A stretch of DNA of 25,590 nt, taken from contig CAZFAA010000016.1 in the NCBI GenBank assembly GCA_964516605.1, forward strand, positions 1 through 25,590. The letters run 5' to 3'. Shown one piece after another: positions 7,777 through 15,251 of this stretch. A program made the position numbers and the translations under genes. Numbering within the stretch: the first letter of the stretch is position 1; each line of letters begins with the position of its first letter. The notes beneath the pieces were generated by a model. The model had not been told where the DNA came from. It saw nothing but the letters and a program-made list of their open reading frames with translations, and did no database searches. Source of the stretch: GCA-2732805 sp964516605 (GTDB lineage: Bacteria > Pseudomonadota > Gammaproteobacteria > Coxiellales > Coxiellaceae).

Positions 7777-9448
7777 ACGCGCTCAACAATACTATGCATC
7801 AGGGCAATTGCACGAAGCCATAGCCTCCTATGAATTGGCACTACACGATGATCCTAACTCGGTCGATATCTTACACGCACTGGGTGTGATCAAAGCACAA
7901 TTGAATCAACTCGATGATGCCATGCTCTTTATCAATAAAGCCTTAAAAAAGAACCCAGACAATGCACGCATTCTTAATAGCAAAGCCAATATACTAGTGC
8001 GTCAACACAGATGGGATGACGCGATCAAAAGCTATCGCCGCGCTGTAGCAATAGATCCGAACTATGCTGTGGCGTATACAGGACTTGGCAACTGTTTGTA
8101 TCAACAAAATGATTTAAGTGCCGCAGAAAACGCCTTGAAAAAAGCAATAGAATTAAACCCACAGTTCATCGAAGCACAATACAATTATGCATTAGTGCTC
8201 ACAAAAAAAGAGTGTTGGCCTGAAGCGATCGCATTACTTGAGCCGATTGTCGCCAAGCACGCAAATTTTAGTGCGGCCCTCGGACAATTGGGCGAGCTTT
8301 ATTTGCAAACCAATCAACCATTACGTGCCTTAACCGTATTAGATCGACGCGCTGAACTCGAACCCGAAAATCCACAAGCGCTGCACAGTCTAGCGCAAGC
8401 ACTGGCCTTGACAGATCATCTCGAAGAATCCATTCAATACTATGAAAACACCTTAATGCGTGATCCGCATCATCTCGAGGCCAATCAAAATCTGGCTAAT
8501 GCTTACGTCAAACTGGGTGATACAAATAAAGCACTGAATTATTATTTCCGGCAATTATCAATACAACCACTGCCAGAAAGCTACTTTAATATTGGTGTGC
8601 TGATGATGTACCAAGAACGCAATAAGGAAGCGATTGAATATTTTGATCAAGCCGCAATACTGGATCCTACTAATACGGCGGTATTATTAAACCTCGGTTC
8701 TATTTATCTGAAACAGCAGCATTATGGTAAAGCGCTTGAAACCTATCAACGCGTGTTAACACAAGAGCCGCAGAATGACGAAATACAGTATATTGTGGAT
8801 GCGCTCAATAACGATGCAACACCCGCACGTGCGCCGAATGATTATTTGCGTAACCTATTTAATCATTACGCGGATCATTACGACCAACACTTAACCCAAT
8901 ACTTACATTACACCGTCCCCCAACAACTGACACAGCTTTTAATGAATGAATTAGGCTATACACCCAAAGAATGGCGCATTGTAGATTTGGGTTGTGGCAC
9001 AGGTCTTTCAGGCCAAGCCTTCAAGCCCTTTGCACGCGAATTGATTGGCATTGATATTTCAGAGCAGATGATTGAGGTCGCGCGCAAGAAAACATGCTAT
9101 GACACCTTAATTGTAGGCGATATCGAACAGGAATTGCCACACTATCAGAATGTGGATTTAATTGTTGCAGCAGATGTGTTTTCATATATCGGCGATTTAA
9201 GCGCTGTATATAAAGCATGTCATGCTGCATTAATCCCACAAGGCATAGTACTGTTTAGTGTTGAACGTGCCACAACAGGAAATTTTAGCTTACAGAAAAA
9301 TATGCGCTACGCGCATTCCAAAGCATACATCGAGTCTCTGGCAAAAGAGTACCACTTTGATGTGTTGCGCTGCGATAACACCATCCTGCGTAAGCAACAA
9401 AAACAGCCAGTTGAGGGGTTTTTGGTGATGTTGAAATCTAATTCATAG
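7757..9448 (+). CDS. TPR-repeat protein fused to a class I SAM-dependent methyltransferase
   Basis: The 563-residue protein has two parts. Residues 3 to about 340 form roughly ten consecutive 34-residue tetratricopeptide repeats with the usual G/A-Y and A-P spacing, a protein-binding scaffold. Residues about 360-555 are a class I methyltransferase with motif I VDLGCGTGLSG (409-419), an acidic end of strand 2 (IGID, 430-433) and VDLIVAADVFSYIGD (466-480). The substrate is unknown; repeat-methyltransferase fusions of this kind are often annotated only generically. The ATG lies 20 bases inside mltB with no good ribosome-binding site of its own, so it is probably translated by coupling. Its place in the rsfS-to-mltB operon suggests a link with the cell envelope or ribosome maturation, but that is inference. 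Confidence 0.85.
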   Translation: MPNTHLERAQQYYASGQLHEAIASYELALHDDPNSVDILHALGVIKAQLNQLDDAMLFINKALKKNPDNARILNSKANILVRQHRWDDAIKSYRRAVAIDPNYAVAYTGLGNCLYQQNDLSAAENALKKAIELNPQFIEAQYNYALVLTKKECWPEAIALLEPIVAKHANFSAALGQLGELYLQTNQPLRALTVLDRRAELEPENPQALHSLAQALALTDHLEESIQYYENTLMRDPHHLEANQNLANAYVKLGDTNKALNYYFRQLSIQPLPESYFNIGVLMMYQERNKEAIEYFDQAAILDPTNTAVLLNLGSIYLKQQHYGKALETYQRVLTQEPQNDEIQYIVDALNNDATPARAPNDYLRNLFNHYADHYDQHLTQYLHYTVPQQLTQLLMNELGYTPKEWRIVDLGCGTGLSGQAFKPFARELIGIDISEQMIEVARKKTCYDTLIVGDIEQELPHYQNVDLIVAADVFSYIGDLSAVYKACHAALIPQGIVLFSVERATTGNFSLQKNMRYAHSKAYIESLAKEYHFDVLRCDNTILRKQQKQPVEGFLVMLKSNS

Positions 9449-9482
9449 GCTTGTATACGTATAAAATCAATGTGAAACCCGC

Positions 9483-9514
9483 AACTTGACAAGTTACATA
9501 GTGGGCTATATGGT
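9483..9514 (+). promoter_or_regulatory. higBA promoter with a palindromic operator over the -35 box
   Basis: A perfect -35 hexamer TTGACA (9486-9491) is followed after exactly 17 bases by TATGGT (9509-9514, four of six). The -35 lies inside a perfect 13-base palindrome, AACTTG-A-CAAGTT (9483-9495). Antitoxins of the HigA family repress their own operon by binding palindromes in the promoter, so this is the obvious operator candidate. Binding is inferred. Confidence 0.55.
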
Positions 9515-9552
9515 GCAGTGAAAGGATATTTGCGAGCAAGGATTTCTTTATT

Positions 9553-9834
9553 ATGATCGTTAGTTTTAGGCATAAAAGCCTCGAGAGCTTATTTTTAAAA
9601 AATCAAACTAAAGGCGTAAAAATAGATCATGTTAAAAAATTAAAGCAGATTTTAGCTGTGCTGCATGCGGCACAAAATATAAATGATATAAAATCTTTAA
9701 AATCCTTCCCTTGTCATGAATTAACAGGTAATAGGAAAGGTGAATATGCTATCTGGGTCAACAAAAATTGGCGGGGAACATTTACGTTCAAAAATGGCGA
9801 TGTCTATTTAACACATTATGAAGATTATCATTAA
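9553..9834 (+). CDS. higB: HigB-type mRNA-cleaving toxin (RelE superfamily)
   Basis: HigB toxins cleave mRNA on the ribosome until neutralised by HigA. The 93-residue protein matches the family in length and pattern: SFRHKSLESLF at the N-terminus, a helical region, CHELTGNRKGEYAIWVNKNWRGTF in the middle (basic residues of the active-site sheet) and the closing EDYH. The toxin gene precedes the antitoxin, the typical higBA order. An AGGA sequence lies about ten bases before the ATG, rather far, so translation may be weak. The DNA here is clearly A+T-richer than the flanking cell-wall and methyltransferase genes, consistent with horizontal arrival. Confidence 0.88.
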   Translation: MIVSFRHKSLESLFLKNQTKGVKIDHVKKLKQILAVLHAAQNINDIKSLKSFPCHELTGNRKGEYAIWVNKNWRGTFTFKNGDVYLTHYEDYH

Positions 9835-9865
9835 TTAAAAAACTATTTAAAAAGAGGTAATACGT

Positions 9866-10156
9866 ATGATAATGCATAGCCCGCCTCATGTAGGGGAGAT
9901 ATTAAGAGAACTTTATTTAGAGCCCTTAAACATATCTGTTAGTGAAGCTGCTGATCATCTTGGCGTTACGCGTCAAGCATTATCACGCTTAATAAATGAG
10001 AAAACAGGAATTAGTGCTGAAATGGCAATACGTCTATCTAAAGCCTTTAATACGTCTGCTGAATTTTGGATGAATTTAGCAAAACAGTATGAATTATGGC
10101 AAGCTATGCAAAAATTCAAAGACATCGATATTGATCCATTTAATCAGGCTGCTTAA
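9866..10156 (+). CDS. higA: HigA-type antitoxin, XRE-family DNA-binding protein
   Basis: The 96-residue protein starts with HSPPHVGEILRELYLEPLNISV and has a helix-turn-helix at about 25-48 (SEAADHLGVTRQALSRLINEKTG), then AIRLSKAFNTSAEFWMNLAKQYELW, all standard for HigA/VapI antitoxins. It should bind and neutralise HigB and repress the operon. An AGAGGT site seven bases upstream supports the first ATG; a second in-frame ATG lies two codons in. It follows the toxin after 31 bases. I see no clear terminator behind it. Confidence 0.9.
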   Translation: MIMHSPPHVGEILRELYLEPLNISVSEAADHLGVTRQALSRLINEKTGISAEMAIRLSKAFNTSAEFWMNLAKQYELWQAMQKFKDIDIDPFNQAA

Positions 10157-10231
10157 TCCTATATTTCAATATTTTTATTCAAAAAAGACCAACTGAAATA
10201 ATTCTATCTACAATAGGCTCATTAAATAATT

Positions 10232-10798
10232 ATGGATCTATATAAAAAATTAGTTAATAGTATGAGGTATTTTGATAAAGAAAAGCTACTGCTCCTAATC
10301 GCAGTAGAATCAAGAAAATCTGGCAAAAATAAAGTAGCATTATCACATATAGCTTTTTTAGCCGCAGCTATTTCTGGAGATAGGCAGAAATTACAACCCA
10401 CATGTGATCATTTAACTGAATTAATTGAGCAAGTTAATAACTTGCTGAATAATCAAAAATTCAGAACATTAAATATCATTGATGACTACAATCGCGAAGC
10501 TCTATTGATTGAGCCAAGTCATTCATTACCTTCTGAGACAGTGACACAGCTTGTTGATCAGGTTGCTGCAAAGCGCGGTTATCCTAAAATGATACGTGTT
10601 GATAATGGTCCTGAGTTTGTATCATCAATATTTAACGATGTGGATTGCTTCGGTGAGGCAATCTTGAAACATACAAATTCTTTAAAACCCGAATCCACGG
10701 TTCCTTTCTCATTATGTAAAAAACCAAAAAATATTTCTCTTCCTCACTTAAAAGAATTTGATTGGGAATATTCGGCTGATGTCACACATCATGTGTGA
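10232..10798 (+). CDS. hypothetical ORF containing a fragment of an IS3-type transposase
   Basis: This open frame of 188 codons is a patchwork. Residues 1-75 are a helix-rich stretch I do not recognise. Residues 77-131 closely resemble the integrase core of IS3-family OrfB transposases (FRTLNIIDDYNREAL, then KMIRVDNGPEF), including the second catalytic aspartate (D124) but not the first aspartate or the final glutamate. The resemblance stops after the DNGPEF block. Residues 132-188 are again unrecognised and end within an inverted repeat. The protein cannot be an active transposase. It may be a decayed remnant, or a host ORF that has captured the fragment. No good ribosome-binding site precedes the ATG. 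It is as A+T-rich as the higBA pair beside it. Confidence 0.45.
   Translation: MDLYKKLVNSMRYFDKEKLLLLIAVESRKSGKNKVALSHIAFLAAAISGDRQKLQPTCDHLTELIEQVNNLLNNQKFRTLNIIDDYNREALLIEPSHSLPSETVTQLVDQVAAKRGYPKMIRVDNGPEFVSSIFNDVDCFGEAILKHTNSLKPESTVPFSLCKKPKNISLPHLKEFDWEYSADVTHHV
10460..10624 (+). mobile_element. remnant of an IS3-family insertion sequence
   Basis: These bases encode the part of the ORF that matches an IS3-type DDE integrase core, about 55 residues around the second catalytic aspartate. Transposase similarity ends sharply on both sides. I found no terminal inverted repeats or target duplication typical of a whole IS, so this is a relic. Confidence 0.6.
10782..10798. repeat. perfect 8-1-8 inverted repeat at the end of the IS-fragment ORF
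   Basis: TCACACAT, a single C, then ATGTGTGA form a perfect palindrome that contains the ORF's stop codon (TGA, 10796-10798). No T-run follows, so it is a poor terminator. It could be a protein-binding site or a trace of an insertion-element end. Confidence 0.5.
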
Positions 10799-10875
10799 TA
10801 ACTAATATACTTTACAGGCTACTCAAGTCTTAAGCTTGCTATTTAACAGATTTTTTTCTAATCATACGTAGCATT

Positions 10876-12048
10876 TTAAACAACACGCACTAGCACCGCA
10901 CGCAAATACTCACCTTCAGAAAAAGCAGGACGCAATGGATGATCGCTTGCCGCACCCAATTTCTCAACACATTGTATCGAGCGTTGTGCTAAAGCAGCCG
11001 CTTCACTCAGCATCGCTAAAAATAAATCCCATTGCATTGCAGAAGAACAATTACAGGTCATTAATAGGCTATTTTGTGGCATCACACGAAACAGCTGCTC
11101 GTGCAATTGGCGGTAATGACGCGTAGCTTTAGGTAAATGCACACGCGATGGTACGAGTTTTGGTGGATCCAAAATCACAACATCATAGTGCGCCGCTTGC
11201 GCTAAATGCGCTTGCACATCCGCACAGTGGAAATCCACCGTCAGGTGATTGAGTAAAGCATTTGCCTTAGCACTCTCAATAGCATCGTGTGAACTGTCGA
11301 CGGCTGTGACCTGTGCTGCACCGGCTTTAGCTGCATGCAATGCAAATCCACCGGTATAACAATATAAATCCAGTACCCGTTTGCCGCGACACAGTGCAGC
11401 CATACGCACATGATTATCACGTTGATCCAAAAACAAACCTGTTTTTTGCATATGTTGAAAATCAATTTTATAGTGAATGCCCGCTTCCACGACATCACGT
11501 ACGATACCGTGCACGCTCGCCGCATTAGCATCTTGGTCTTGCCAACCATCTTGTTTCAGGGCATTTTGCTGCGCCTTCCAAATGATGTGGGACACATCAC
11601 ATACCTTACGTAAGAGACGTTCAATCGTTTCGCGATGTAACTGCACCCAATAAGCAGAACTGCCTACCACCGCCACATCCGCATACACATCAACCGTAAG
11701 CCCAGACAAACCATCGCCTTCGCTGTTACACAGACGGTACGCTGTGGTCATGCTATTGGGTAACTGCATTAGCGCGCGCAGTTGCTGTGCTTGACGCAAG
11801 CGCTGCTCAATGATGCCACTCAAATCTTCTTGCACAAATGATTCGTAAGCATACGCTAACATGCGCACACGGTATAATGAATGCGGATTCCATACGCCCA
11901 CACCAATCAATTGTTGTTGTGGATCCAACACCTGAATCAAATCACCCGGCTGTGGCTTCCCGTCCATCGTGGCGATCGCTTTTGGAAATACCCACGGATG
12001 ACCACACCAAATGGGCTTTACTTTTTTTGCATGTAATACGACGAACAT
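10876..12048 (-). CDS. rlmI: RlmI-type 23S rRNA (cytosine-C5)-methyltransferase
   Basis: The 390-residue protein matches the E. coli RlmI family in length and layout: an N-terminal PUA RNA-binding domain (about 1-75, GHPWVFPKAI), a central domain with CNSEGDGLSGLTVD, then a Rossmann methyltransferase with FLDQRDN (206-212), motif I VLDLYCYTGGF (225-235), DPPKL (294-298) and TCNCSS (331-336), whose cysteines are the expected catalytic ones. RlmI makes m5C1962 in 23S rRNA. I am confident of the family but less so that the target base is identical. AAGG lies eight bases before the ATG. It appears to be the last gene of the leftward lexA-led run, 66 bases after queF. Confidence 0.82.
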   Translation of the reverse strand: MFVVLHAKKVKPIWCGHPWVFPKAIATMDGKPQPGDLIQVLDPQQQLIGVGVWNPHSLYRVRMLAYAYESFVQEDLSGIIEQRLRQAQQLRALMQLPNSMTTAYRLCNSEGDGLSGLTVDVYADVAVVGSSAYWVQLHRETIERLLRKVCDVSHIIWKAQQNALKQDGWQDQDANAASVHGIVRDVVEAGIHYKIDFQHMQKTGLFLDQRDNHVRMAALCRGKRVLDLYCYTGGFALHAAKAGAAQVTAVDSSHDAIESAKANALLNHLTVDFHCADVQAHLAQAAHYDVVILDPPKLVPSRVHLPKATRHYRQLHEQLFRVMPQNSLLMTCNCSSAMQWDLFLAMLSEAAALAQRSIQCVEKLGAASDHPLRPAFSEGEYLRAVLVRVV

Positions 12049-12114
12049 TTTAAAAACCTTAAAAATAGAGGAATTAGCGACTTTAACACAGCGCCGCTAA
12101 ATATCAACCTTTGC

Positions 12115-12975
12115 TTACTGCCTGATTAACCGTTGATTCATTTTTTCAAAATCGACTTTTTGCGTCGAACGATACGGATTGATATCCAATCCACCGCGGC
12201 GTGTATAGCGCCCATAAACCGTTAATTCATCAGGTTTACAATGATGCATAATATCCACAAAAATACGCTCAATGCATTGCTCGTGAAATTCATTGTGATT
12301 GCGAAACGACACAATATAACGCAATAAACCTTCACGATTAATTTGCCTGCCTCGATACTGAATTTGCACACTACCCCAATCCGGCTGACTCGTCACCAAA
12401 CAATTGGATTTTAATAAATCCGAATATAAGCTTTCACAAACCTGTGTTGCATTTGTCTCTAAATAATTAGGATTAACCGTATAAACCGAGCACTCTACAT
12501 CTAAATCATCCAGACACTCACCTGCAAAATGTTGCATCAGTGTAGAGAGTGATGATTGATTCAGTAGCTGAACCACCACCACAACCGCCGTTTCTAAAAT
12601 CGCTTCTAAATCGTTTTGAATGGTTTTTTGCAGTTGTGCAATAGAGTGAAATACAAAATTATTAAACGAGTTAAAATACAATTTCAGCGATTTTGATTCG
12701 ACAATAAAAGGCGATTGGCAATCGTAATAAAGCTGCGCGATCGCGACCATCGGCTTACCTCGTTCATTCAGCCACGATACTTCATAGTGATTCCAGCAAT
12801 CAAAACCATAAAAAGGCAAATGATCCGCATCAATCCCAATCTCACGGCGTTTGCCCGCGCGCGGAATCGGATACAAGCGCTGTGGATTATAGGTTTGATC
12901 GTAGGTAGTTTGCTTACCCAGATCTGAGTCATTAGCCTCACCTTGATATTTTTTTAATAATGGGTCGTGTGTCAT
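12115..12975 (-). CDS. queF: NADPH-dependent 7-cyano-7-deazaguanine reductase QueF
   Basis: QueF reduces preQ0 to preQ1 in the synthesis of the tRNA nucleoside queuosine. This is the long, two-lobed E. coli type (286 residues here, 282 in E. coli). Visible motifs are ESKSLKLYFNSFN (93-105), the catalytic cysteine C192 in LLKSNCLVTSQPDWGS with the following aspartate, REGLLRYIVSFRNHNEFHEQC, and TRRGGLDINP near the end. I start at the ATG at 12975 because GGAG lies six bases upstream; a TTG four codons earlier would place that site inside the gene. It is 27 bases after the GNAT-methyltransferase gene on the same strand. No other queuosine gene is in the window. Confidence 0.95.
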   Translation of the reverse strand: MTHDPLLKKYQGEANDSDLGKQTTYDQTYNPQRLYPIPRAGKRREIGIDADHLPFYGFDCWNHYEVSWLNERGKPMVAIAQLYYDCQSPFIVESKSLKLYFNSFNNFVFHSIAQLQKTIQNDLEAILETAVVVVVQLLNQSSLSTLMQHFAGECLDDLDVECSVYTVNPNYLETNATQVCESLYSDLLKSNCLVTSQPDWGSVQIQYRGRQINREGLLRYIVSFRNHNEFHEQCIERIFVDIMHHCKPDELTVYGRYTRRGGLDINPYRSTQKVDFEKMNQRLIRQ

Positions 12976-13002
12976 AGTAATCTCCAACGTGACAGGTAAT
13001 GA

Positions 13003-14379
13003 TTATTTTGAATTATCGTGCTGTTTTCTAGCTACAGTCAGCATAGTCAGACTTTTATCAGCTATAAAATCATTCCCATCCATGTCATATTGCTGGACTA
13101 TTTCAAAACCATTTTCATTTAATATTACGGCCAATTCTTGAGGGGTATAAATTTGCAAGCTAAAACTGTTGGTGTGCTCCTCTGGCTCACACCCCGCTTT
13201 CACAAGTGTATAGTGATCATGTGAGGTAAGCAGGCCTTTTATTTTATCTATTTCAGAGTGCTGCACATTGCGCGTTATGATACCATCCACAACCCGCTCA
13301 ATATGCATCGCAAAGCCATCAATGATATCAGGTGTAATAGCCTGCAAGTTAAAAATATCAAAAATATACAGACCGCCCTCTTTTAAATTAGCACGAATAT
13401 TTTTGAGCGCTATTTCAAAATCGGTTTTGATAAGATGCCCAATAGCATTAAAAATAGTAATGACCGCATCGAATCTTCCAACTTTAAGCGTACGCATATC
13501 ACCATCAATAAATACAATACTGCGTTTTATAGCGTGTGCTTTTTTACGGGCTATATCCAGCAAGGCAGGACTGAAATCACTGCCAATGACCTCATAACCG
13601 CGTTCACTTAGGTAAAACACTTGCGAACCTGTACCACAGGTCATGTCCAGAACTGTTTTTACATTTTGCTCTTGCAACAAACGCTCGATCAACGCATTTT
13701 TAGTTTCGGTCTGCTCATTAACATTATGCGCATCAAACAATTCAGGCATGTGTTGGTATTCTATCGGTAGACCCAATTTATATGATTCAAAGCGAAATAT
13801 ATTTTTCGTACGGTTATCTAAATGGGGGATCACTCGCTGATACTCAACAAAATTATGCTGAGTATATTCTGCAATAATTGATTTCCAAAAATGATAAGCG
13901 CCTTCATTTTTAGGCATAACCATCACTTCCCATACACCTGTGTATTGTTCAAAACACCAATAAGCTACCTGTTTACCTATGCCTTTATTTTTAAATTTTC
14001 GTAAAATAAAAAACTCAGCCATATTAAATTCAATGCTTGCCTCACTACCCTTTTGATCCACAATCACAAAACCTGCTAACTCACTACCATAATAAATTAA
14101 AAATGGAAATGTATTGGCATCTGACCAGTAATGTTTGAAGTCCATGCATTCATACAACCCATCTGCTGGCATTTCCCAACCGGCTTCAAAGCCACAATAT
14201 TCACTCATATCGTATACGTAGAAACGCGCCATATTTTGAATAATGGGATACTCTGCAAGAGTCGCTGGCACAAGCTTAACGCTGCTGAAATCGAAATAAT
14301 TAGGTTCACGAATCATAGTGTTGTCAATAATATTTTGTTGGATGTATTGTTTCCTTATGCGATTTTTACGATATTTCAT
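13003..14379 (-). CDS. GNAT acetyltransferase-SAM methyltransferase fusion protein
   Basis: Using the ATG at 14379 the protein has 458 residues in two domains. About 30-190 is a GNAT N-acyltransferase fold with the acetyl-CoA-binding region around 119-139 (MAEFFILRKFKNKGIGKQVA: a hydrophobic strand followed by a K-rich G-x-G loop). About 215-455 is a class I methyltransferase with motif I VLDMTCGTGSQ (243-253), SDFSPALLDIARKKA and DAVITIFNAIGHL. Substrates are unknown. The ATG overlaps the TGA of the acyltransferase gene upstream (ATGA), which favours this start by coupling. An ATG at 14316 (21 codons later) would also keep the GNAT domain whole. A longer frame running into the upstream gene has no support. 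See the finding on the four-gene module. Confidence 0.78.
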   Translation of the reverse strand: MKYRKNRIRKQYIQQNIIDNTMIREPNYFDFSSVKLVPATLAEYPIIQNMARFYVYDMSEYCGFEAGWEMPADGLYECMDFKHYWSDANTFPFLIYYGSELAGFVIVDQKGSEASIEFNMAEFFILRKFKNKGIGKQVAYWCFEQYTGVWEVMVMPKNEGAYHFWKSIIAEYTQHNFVEYQRVIPHLDNRTKNIFRFESYKLGLPIEYQHMPELFDAHNVNEQTETKNALIERLLQEQNVKTVLDMTCGTGSQVFYLSERGYEVIGSDFSPALLDIARKKAHAIKRSIVFIDGDMRTLKVGRFDAVITIFNAIGHLIKTDFEIALKNIRANLKEGGLYIFDIFNLQAITPDIIDGFAMHIERVVDGIITRNVQHSEIDKIKGLLTSHDHYTLVKAGCEPEEHTNSFSLQIYTPQELAVILNENGFEIVQQYDMDGNDFIADKSLTMLTVARKQHDNSK

Positions 14380-15251
14380 TTTAGGCCACTTAGCTGCCGC
14401 GAACGCGTCGCCGCCCAAAACCAAAACCACGCAGAGGGATCTTCGAGTACTTGCTGCTCCAACAATGCCACCCACGTTTTGGTTATGTCATGCATCGGTT
14501 GCTCCGCAGGATTATCGGCCACTTCTATTAACTGATGTTGGTAACGCCCACGGCCTACGCGGCGTATCTGCGAATATAAAACGGGGTAATTAAAACTGCG
14601 TGCATAGGTTTCAGGGCCTAATAAAAATGGAGACTCTCGCCCTAAAAAAGGCAGCCACACCACACGCTTTGCATGGCGCTGTTTCACATTTTGTTTATCC
14701 GCAATCAAAAAATACAGCGATGGCGTGTTACGTAATTTTAAAAATGTCGACAGCGGTTTATAAATAGAGGCTAATTCAAAGTGATGGCGTGCCCTATTGC
14801 GCCGCACATACTGATCAATATAACGATTCTTCAGCGGCTTATAGAATGCCACCCGATGATAGGCGTGATCGACACACACCCCCCATTCCCAGTTCGCGTA
14901 ATGCCCCAGAACAACAATGACACTCTTATTTTGTTTTTGGTAGTGCTCTAATAAGCTGACATCACCGGGATGAAACCGTGCTGCTAATTTTTTTGAGGAT
15001 AGGGTAAAGCTTTTAATCATCTCAACAAACATGACATCAAAAAAATTTTGATACACTTTATGCGTTATCTGCTTTAAATCTGCAGTCGATTGCTCGGGGA
15101 ATGCTTGCTGTAAATTCGACACAATCGTTTTTTTACGAATACCAGTATGGTAAAACACAAACGCTAACACATCGGAAATTCGGTACAGCAACCCAAAAGG
15201 CAGATAACCAAAGACTAAAATAGCCAATCGTAATGCACAGTATACTATCAT
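14376..15251 (-). CDS. LpxL/HtrB-family lipid acyltransferase
   Basis: The 291-residue protein belongs to the lipid A biosynthesis acyltransferase family, membrane-associated enzymes that move an acyl chain from acyl-ACP to a lipid A precursor. It has an N-terminal hydrophobic anchor (about 5-32), the catalytic HX4(D/E) motif as H117-E122 in LGHYANWEWG, FYKPLKNRYIDQYVRRNR (about 136-153), and a central LPFLGRESPFLLGPETYAR typical of the family. The C-terminus, WFWFWAATRSR, departs from the common W-x-H-(R/K)-R-W ending. Both ends show ATGA overlaps with neighbours (yadH upstream, GNAT-methyltransferase downstream). It may act on lipid A, but a different acceptor is possible given its exporter/GNAT neighbours, so I give no lpx symbol. 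Confidence 0.82.
   Translation of the reverse strand: MIVYCALRLAILVFGYLPFGLLYRISDVLAFVFYHTGIRKKTIVSNLQQAFPEQSTADLKQITHKVYQNFFDVMFVEMIKSFTLSSKKLAARFHPGDVSLLEHYQKQNKSVIVVLGHYANWEWGVCVDHAYHRVAFYKPLKNRYIDQYVRRNRARHHFELASIYKPLSTFLKLRNTPSLYFLIADKQNVKQRHAKRVVWLPFLGRESPFLLGPETYARSFNYPVLYSQIRRVGRGRYQHQLIEVADNPAEQPMHDITKTWVALLEQQVLEDPSAWFWFWAATRSRQLSGLK

Noticed and set aside
9454..9463. Perfect palindrome TATACGTATA before the higBA promoter
   Set aside because: Short and upstream of the better-placed operator; no second copy was seen, so no role is claimed.
10799..10875. Possible terminator between the IS-fragment ORF and rlmI
   Set aside because: There is a T-run, but the CAAG/CTTG stem is only four or five pairs and stands well apart from it.
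11241..11549. Reading frames antisense to, or in other frames of, rlmI and other long genes
   Set aside because: They lack domain similarity and ribosome-binding sites and are shadows of clearly conserved proteins.
14380..14475. N-terminal extension of the GNAT-methyltransferase into the acyltransferase gene
   Set aside because: The extra 32 residues are out-of-frame coding DNA of the upstream gene, and the ATGA junction gives a better start.
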